From NCBI GenBank assembly GCA_002786065.1, contig NHNY01000021.1, positions 248,001 to 312,000 on the forward strand: 64,000 nucleotides of DNA, read 5' to 3'. The stretch's first letter is position 1. Each line of letters begins with the position of its first letter. Shown here one piece after another: positions 59,290 through 64,000 of the stretch. The notes beneath the pieces were generated by a model that was not told where the DNA came from, searched no databases, and saw nothing but the letters and a program-made list of their open reading frames with translations. This DNA is from Microcyclospora pomicola (Eukaryota > Ascomycota > Dothideomycetes > Capnodiales). The position numbers were made by a program, and so were the translations under genes.

Positions 59290-59532
59290 GACGAATAAAC
59301 TTTGTACAGAACAAGTTTGAATGATTGTCCGACTGTTATGTTCTCCCGAAGCTTTACTGTCGAATATGTAGAACATTCTTCATTCATTCGTTGTCTTTCA
59401 TGTGACAGCTCATCATAGGCTGCGCACAGACCACCAGTGAACGATACCTCGAGCTTAACTTTTTGAATGCATGTAGACCTGTCCCACAACTCTTCACAAT
59501 CGATCATGTCGTAACACAAGAAACAAGCGGCC

Positions 59533-61962
59533 ATGTTACGTCTCCGACTCCAGATCCAACGGAACGAATTACCCACCGTCAACACCCTCTGGCCAGTGAG
59601 CGACACGCAGTGTCGACAAACGATCGTGCAGCTTCTCGAGCAAGTGAACGGCATCTTCCCATTGGAATCCGAGACTTGGGGACTAGAGCACTACACCGTG
59701 AGCATCGGTAACTACGAATGTCTGCACTACCACGAAATTGGATCACTGTGTAAGGACGAGGATGAAGTGGTGATCCGTCCGCTGCAGTATGCAGAAGTGC
59801 GGGCGCGGACACTCCTTGGGAGAGATCAGATTGCGCCCGATGGGAGGCATCTACACGATGGGGTACCATGGGGCCGACCGTTGTTGAGAAACCCGGTGCG
59901 GCCGGTGGTGCGGATTCCGCCGAGGAAGAGGCAGAGAGTGGAAGAGGTATTGAATGCGTCGGAACTGGAGGACGATGAGGGCATCAAAGCTATTATGGGA
60001 GAGGTCGAAGAGCTTGTGGACAATTCGGAGGACGACCGTCCTAGGTTTGAAGAAGATTTAGGAGACGAGGATGACGAGGAGGATGAGGATGAGTTCATGC
60101 CGGACGATGAGGATGATGAGATTGAGTCGGATGATGCTGAGAGTGAGGACGGGAGCGGGATTGGGATCTCGGAAAATCACGACACAAAAAACCACGACAC
60201 AAGAGAAAGTAGTCAAGCAGAATCAGAATCAGATTCAGATTCAGATACAGAGACAGATACAGATTCAGACAGCTCGTCGGACGACTCATCAGAAAGCTCA
60301 AGTGGTTCGGATGACGAGAGCGAGGTTTCGTTTGAAGCTTTCTCAACCGACAAATCTGAAATCTCCCGTTCGCAGGCAGCGCCGCAGAATGTAAACGAAA
60401 CGAAAGTACCGCCTGCGGACATCAGCATAGGCGTTCCATTCCAGGGTACAAACGCTACGAGACAAAGAAATGCACGACGACGCGATCAGAAAACGTTGCG
60501 ATATCTGGTTGGAAAAGGAGTGCTTCCCAAGGATTCAGGGCTCAAGGAGTTGCATGACTTGAAGGCGTCTGGGTATGAGATCCGCGGCACCAAAGCCCTT
60601 GGGCAATGGGCTTCTCGCGACACGGAATGTGTACCTGACGGCAGCGAGGTTATTGGTGAGATGCATACTTCCACAGCAAGCGGAGCCTCTGCAGAAGTGA
60701 TAGCCAGGCAACCAGTCCCCTCTGAGATTGACATGGAAGCCAAACGTCGTGAGCTGCTCGATGCCATCGCGTCTGGCGGCATAGATGTCACGAGTGGTTC
60801 AGGCAGTGTCTCCCATAAGCGAAAGGCGGCCGAAGCAATCGACGATGATGACGGCCCACCAGATGAGCTCAGCACAAAGCAGATTGCAGGCATTGCCACA
60901 GATAATGAGAGTGCAACCTCTGGTGGAATCGTGGCAGGCCAGCAATCTCCACGCACTGGTGCTGGTCGCCAGGCTAGGATGATCTTTGGTGCACTCGGTG
61001 TACGTGCACCGAAGACAGACAACGACAGAGATGTCTTACAGAAGAAGTTGGCGGTGCGGGCAGGTCGGAATCACTCAGGGACTGAGCACACACCGGCAAC
61101 GAAACGAGGCGGTCTTGCTGTCAACAACTTACCCGAACAAAATGACGAGGAGGATGAAGATCCGGAGTCATGGCGGGAGAGAATCGAGCTTTCGGCGGTG
61201 GAATGCGTTGGCGAGCCTCTGACATATCCAGAGCCTCCGTTCCCGTTTCGCAAGCACTGGCATAACAAGAAGAAGCGGAATGGCAGTGCATACATGGCCC
61301 CTAACAAACGACGAAAGAAGGGCAGCAAGGACGCTGACGCGACGCAGCTTGACTTCACCGAGAGCTACGACAAATACAATACTGATGGAACTGGCGATGC
61401 TTTGAACTACGACGACGTCGAGGACGACGATCTGGGCTTCGAAGATGAAGAGGACTATGGCGATTGGGATGACAGCGCGTTTCTCGAAGACACATGGGTG
61501 GACGAAGCTGATGATCCAGCGTCGCGACAGCTCCTCAACGAGACTGTGACTGCTGAATCAGAACCGAGCGATGGCTTCCCACCGTTACCGCCGAATCTCG
61601 ATACCCTACCATCACTGACCGAAGGAAACGCGCAAGTCGGCGATTACATCATCTACGACGAACTGGCCTGCTCCGCCGCGACAAATTGGCAACCGAAGAC
61701 ACTGACTCTTACAGCCCACCTACAGAGTAAGAATGACGATGGCAGCTGGGAGGTGTTGCTCGCGCAGCGGGACGTGGCGCCGCGAGTCTACGACGACACG
61801 GGGAAAAGGATCTACGCGAAGTTTGAGATGGAGGACTTGAGTGAGGACGAGGATGGAGAGGATGGGGAGGAGCGCATGCGCAACGTGCAATGGGCTCAAA
61901 TGGGGACACCAAAGCTATTGCTACGACCGGAGGATGTTGAGAGTGCTGTACGCGAAGAGTAA
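59533..61962 (+). CDS. DUF7357-type acidic nuclear protein (coilin-like N-terminus)
   Basis: A single exon of 809 residues. The conserved N-terminal domain (about 1-135, MLRLRLQIQRNELPTVNTLW to GRPLLRNPVRPVVRIPPRKR) matches a fungal domain of unknown function I know as DUF7357, with a ubiquitin-like look and a distant similarity to the coilin N-terminus. Long acidic stretches follow (about 155-210, and a Ser/Asp/Thr ladder at about 230-265), then a conserved middle with SxxTLRYLxxKGVLPKD-like text. The C-terminal part (about 690-790) is compact and carries GDYIIYDELACSAATNWQPK, which may be a Tudor-like fold comparable to coilin's. Nuclear location is inferred from basic clusters. Function is unknown. 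Confidence 0.75.
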   Translation: MLRLRLQIQRNELPTVNTLWPVSDTQCRQTIVQLLEQVNGIFPLESETWGLEHYTVSIGNYECLHYHEIGSLCKDEDEVVIRPLQYAEVRARTLLGRDQIAPDGRHLHDGVPWGRPLLRNPVRPVVRIPPRKRQRVEEVLNASELEDDEGIKAIMGEVEELVDNSEDDRPRFEEDLGDEDDEEDEDEFMPDDEDDEIESDDAESEDGSGIGISENHDTKNHDTRESSQAESESDSDSDTETDTDSDSSSDDSSESSSGSDDESEVSFEAFSTDKSEISRSQAAPQNVNETKVPPADISIGVPFQGTNATRQRNARRRDQKTLRYLVGKGVLPKDSGLKELHDLKASGYEIRGTKALGQWASRDTECVPDGSEVIGEMHTSTASGASAEVIARQPVPSEIDMEAKRRELLDAIASGGIDVTSGSGSVSHKRKAAEAIDDDDGPPDELSTKQIAGIATDNESATSGGIVAGQQSPRTGAGRQARMIFGALGVRAPKTDNDRDVLQKKLAVRAGRNHSGTEHTPATKRGGLAVNNLPEQNDEEDEDPESWRERIELSAVECVGEPLTYPEPPFPFRKHWHNKKKRNGSAYMAPNKRRKKGSKDADATQLDFTESYDKYNTDGTGDALNYDDVEDDDLGFEDEEDYGDWDDSAFLEDTWVDEADDPASRQLLNETVTAESEPSDGFPPLPPNLDTLPSLTEGNAQVGDYIIYDELACSAATNWQPKTLTLTAHLQSKNDDGSWEVLLAQRDVAPRVYDDTGKRIYAKFEMEDLSEDEDGEDGEERMRNVQWAQMGTPKLLLRPEDVESAVREE

Positions 61963-62112
61963 GTCGTGGCTCGTGTAGCTTCGGCGTTATGTAGTCGTGC
62001 ATATGTGACACCTTCATAATGTACCAACTCCCGGACTTGTTGCTCAACAGCACACCATGACGAATGTCCCACAGTCACCTCAGACCGCCTGTTGACGTCG
62101 TTATGGCCAGCA

Positions 62113-64000
62113 TCAGACGATGTCCCATCTTGCAAGCCTGCACACACCCTCCCCAGCGTTTCTGACAATGCACAGGTTCCTTTCCATATCACCCACGCCT
62201 TGCAATCCCAAGACTTTGCTAATCAGAAGACTGCCCACGCCAATACCTTGACCGTCGCTCAGATTGAAATTTCCCGTCGTCACGAAGCCGATCAGATGTT
62301 CCACGGTAGGACATGCCAGGTATCGCGTGTCGCCGACCTGGGGCATGGACGCCATGAGCTCCTGAGCGAGAAGGCGCCGGACCTCGTGCGCTGGAGCGTT
62401 CTTGGGAAGGCGCTGTGGTGGAGCAGACTTCTTCTGCTGGATCGAGCGGGGTGTACTGGTAGGGAGCAGAGCGAGCCAGGATTTGCGCTCGGAAGGGTCT
62501 GAGGGGAGGCTGTAAATACGCGCGCATGTTTGGGGCACGCCGCGGGTGACGAGCGTGAGGCGGACAGTCATGAGACTCAAGGCTGGGGCGACCTTAGGAT
62601 TGCCCTGAGCGTGTGATATGTGCCTCTGAACGTAGGCGCTCGCCTGATCTGCAGGGACATATTCGAATGCAGACGAAGTTGTGTCCTTCTTGGCCACTGC
62701 AGGGTCATTCGGCGGTGGTGTCGTGCTTTCTGCGGTGACAACGACGCCTGATTCGCCGTTCGTGCTGGCTGGACCATCCCTTAACAGGTCCCAATCACAA
62801 GCCCAGCCGACGCCTATCTCGCCCTTTCGCCCTCCGCCTAGATCGACTTTTTCCCAGTTGACCCTTTTGCTCTTGGGTTTGCGCTGCCAAGCGTCCTTTC
62901 TGTTATCACGTTCTTTCAGCTCCCACTCCCATCCAGCTTTGGTGCCGGGATAGTCAGCGGGAAACCATGGCTGGCCGCTTTCAAAAGCGAGCTGGCGCAT
63001 CTGGTTGAGCCCTCCTAGGTGTGGCTGCCCTCCACTCGAGAGTGGGTAGTACATAATGCTGTACCATACTGGCTGTACGCATCGCCATGGAAGGAGGACG
63101 ATCCAAGAGCTTTGGCCACGGCGATTCTCCTTCGCGGCTTGCGTGATAGACACGGAAGACACGTACAGAAGAACTGGGATGCTCGGATCTTTCGGCAAAG
63201 TGTCTGGTTCCTGTCCAGGTCTCGCCAACGCTTTCCGACGATTGATAGTCTTCTGACTTGGCAGTGCGGCACCAGCTGCCACTCTAGTCCGTCTGTCGAA
63301 GAGCAAGGGTTGCTGTTGAGTTCTGTCCACCGGCCAAGTACTTAGCAAATAAGTAAGCGCGTCTTGGTCTGACTGCGTTGTTGGCACTTTGATAGTCTGA
63401 GGAGGGTGATGGAGCCGTGGGTCCTGTATACAAAATCCCAGTAACGCATTCGTCGGAAGGGAAGAGGGATTCGTCAGGCCTGCGAGAGACATCCACGTCC
63501 CAGAAACACTCTTTTCGCCTTGCTGATTTGGTAGTATTGGACTGCCTGCGTCAAAGTCCATACTCTCGGGAGGCCTGTTGCCCTCCGGATGTCGACTATC
63601 AGGACCAGGAATTGAAGGCCGTAATGCTCCCAGCAATGCCTCGGTACTGCCGGGACCCACGATTTTGAGACTGCCAATCTCGAATCGTAGATCCTCAACA
63701 CTGACCTGCGGTTTCGCAATCTTAGCGAGCCTGAGGGTCTCTTCCCATACCTGGAAGAACGCAGCAGGCTGTACTCGAAGCATCATTTTCCTCTTACACT
63801 CTACCTCGACATCGTCTTGAGGCATCGCTACGCACCAGATGAACGTCACAGGAGCTATGGCATGATTTGGGCATTCACGCTCGAACATAAATGTTTGTAG
63901 GGTCCTTCGCCCAGATCGCCACTTCTGTCCTCTCTTGCCGGTCAAATGTTGCTCGCCTACTCCCATGCCTCTCAGCATGCTGACCAGACTTTGCTCCGAG
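62113..64000 (-). CDS. POP1: RNase P/MRP subunit Pop1, C-terminal part
   Basis: Largest protein of nuclear RNase P and RNase MRP, needed for tRNA 5' processing and pre-rRNA cleavage. The frame is open from the right window edge, so at least the N-terminal POP1 domain start is missing; 628 residues are visible. The frame continues upstream of the first visible ATG (SEQSLVSMLRGMGVGEQHLTGKRGQK), so that ATG is internal. The POPLD domain is recognisable near the middle: QSSWIVLLPWRCVQPVWYSI, then GGLNQMRQLAFESGQPWFPADYPGT with the WEWE motif. The C-terminal domain ends in GFVTTGNFNLSDGQGIGVGSL and RNAGEGVCRLARWDIV. Convergent with the DUF7357 gene, 150 bp away. Confidence 0.93.
   Translation of the reverse strand, partial: SEQSLVSMLRGMGVGEQHLTGKRGQKWRSGRRTLQTFMFERECPNHAIAPVTFIWCVAMPQDDVEVECKRKMMLRVQPAAFFQVWEETLRLAKIAKPQVSVEDLRFEIGSLKIVGPGSTEALLGALRPSIPGPDSRHPEGNRPPESMDFDAGSPILPNQQGEKSVSGTWMSLAGLTNPSSLPTNALLGFCIQDPRLHHPPQTIKVPTTQSDQDALTYLLSTWPVDRTQQQPLLFDRRTRVAAGAALPSQKTINRRKALARPGQEPDTLPKDPSIPVLLYVSSVSITQAAKENRRGQSSWIVLLPWRCVQPVWYSIMYYPLSSGGQPHLGGLNQMRQLAFESGQPWFPADYPGTKAGWEWELKERDNRKDAWQRKPKSKRVNWEKVDLGGGRKGEIGVGWACDWDLLRDGPASTNGESGVVVTAESTTPPPNDPAVAKKDTTSSAFEYVPADQASAYVQRHISHAQGNPKVAPALSLMTVRLTLVTRGVPQTCARIYSLPSDPSERKSWLALLPTSTPRSIQQKKSAPPQRLPKNAPAHEVRRLLAQELMASMPQVGDTRYLACPTVEHLIGFVTTGNFNLSDGQGIGVGSLLISKVLGLQGVGDMERNLCIVRNAGEGVCRLARWDIV

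Overview
This window looks like nuclear DNA of a filamentous ascomycete (Pezizomycotina). The introns are short (mostly 46-113 bp, one of 169 bp), with GTATGT/GTGAGT-type donors, CTAAC/CTGAC branch sites and YAG acceptors. Genes are spaced 0.2-3 kb apart on both strands, and the families are fungal (eEF3, fused ARG5,6, DUF7357 protein, Dal5-type permease). Style and protein sequences suggest a Dothideomycete; that placement is an inference. I see no rRNA, tRNA, CRISPR array or recognisable transposon.

Layout. 0-9 kb: the N-terminus of a secreted protein (-), a long gene-poor stretch, a Dal5-like MFS permease (-) and a GH31 glycosidase (+). 9.3-18.9 kb: mitochondrial pyruvate carrier MPC2 (-) head to head with complex I subunit NDUFA2 (+), a LigB/DODA-type dioxygenase (-), acyl-protein thioesterase (+) followed by an in-frame membrane-segment ORF, MADS factor MCM1 (-), and an uncharacterised membrane protein (-). 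19.6-34.7 kb: F-box-like protein (-), SEN1 helicase (+), a Ser/His-rich disordered protein (+), and REC8 meiotic cohesin (-). 35-43.4 kb: UBP6 deubiquitinase, eEF3 and a glucokinase/hexokinase, all on the minus strand. 45.6-52.6 kb: a GT31-type glycosyltransferase (+), FAT1 acyl-CoA synthetase (-), a 21-bp minisatellite, and SDS22 (-). 53.8-64 kb: ARG5,6 (+), ERJ5 (-), RPA43 (+), a DUF7357 acidic nuclear protein (+) and POP1 (-, truncated by the window edge).

Most genes are conserved housekeeping genes, so the window reads as a core chromosomal region. Two functional groupings stand out: MPC2/NDUFA2 share one 305-bp promoter, and RPA43, the DUF7357 protein and POP1 (rRNA transcription and nuclear RNP functions) lie together.

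The less ordinary signals are: a 21-bp-period tandem array of ACCTGACCTGACC cores with inverted copies upstream of FAT1; a stop-free extension after the APT1 stop codon that encodes a membrane-spanning segment; a 148-codon open frame with a membrane segment joined in frame to the glucokinase N-terminus; and a TATA box, hairpin and uORF in the ARG5,6 leader. Exon boundaries were worked out by hand from splice signals and reading frame. No homology search was run.
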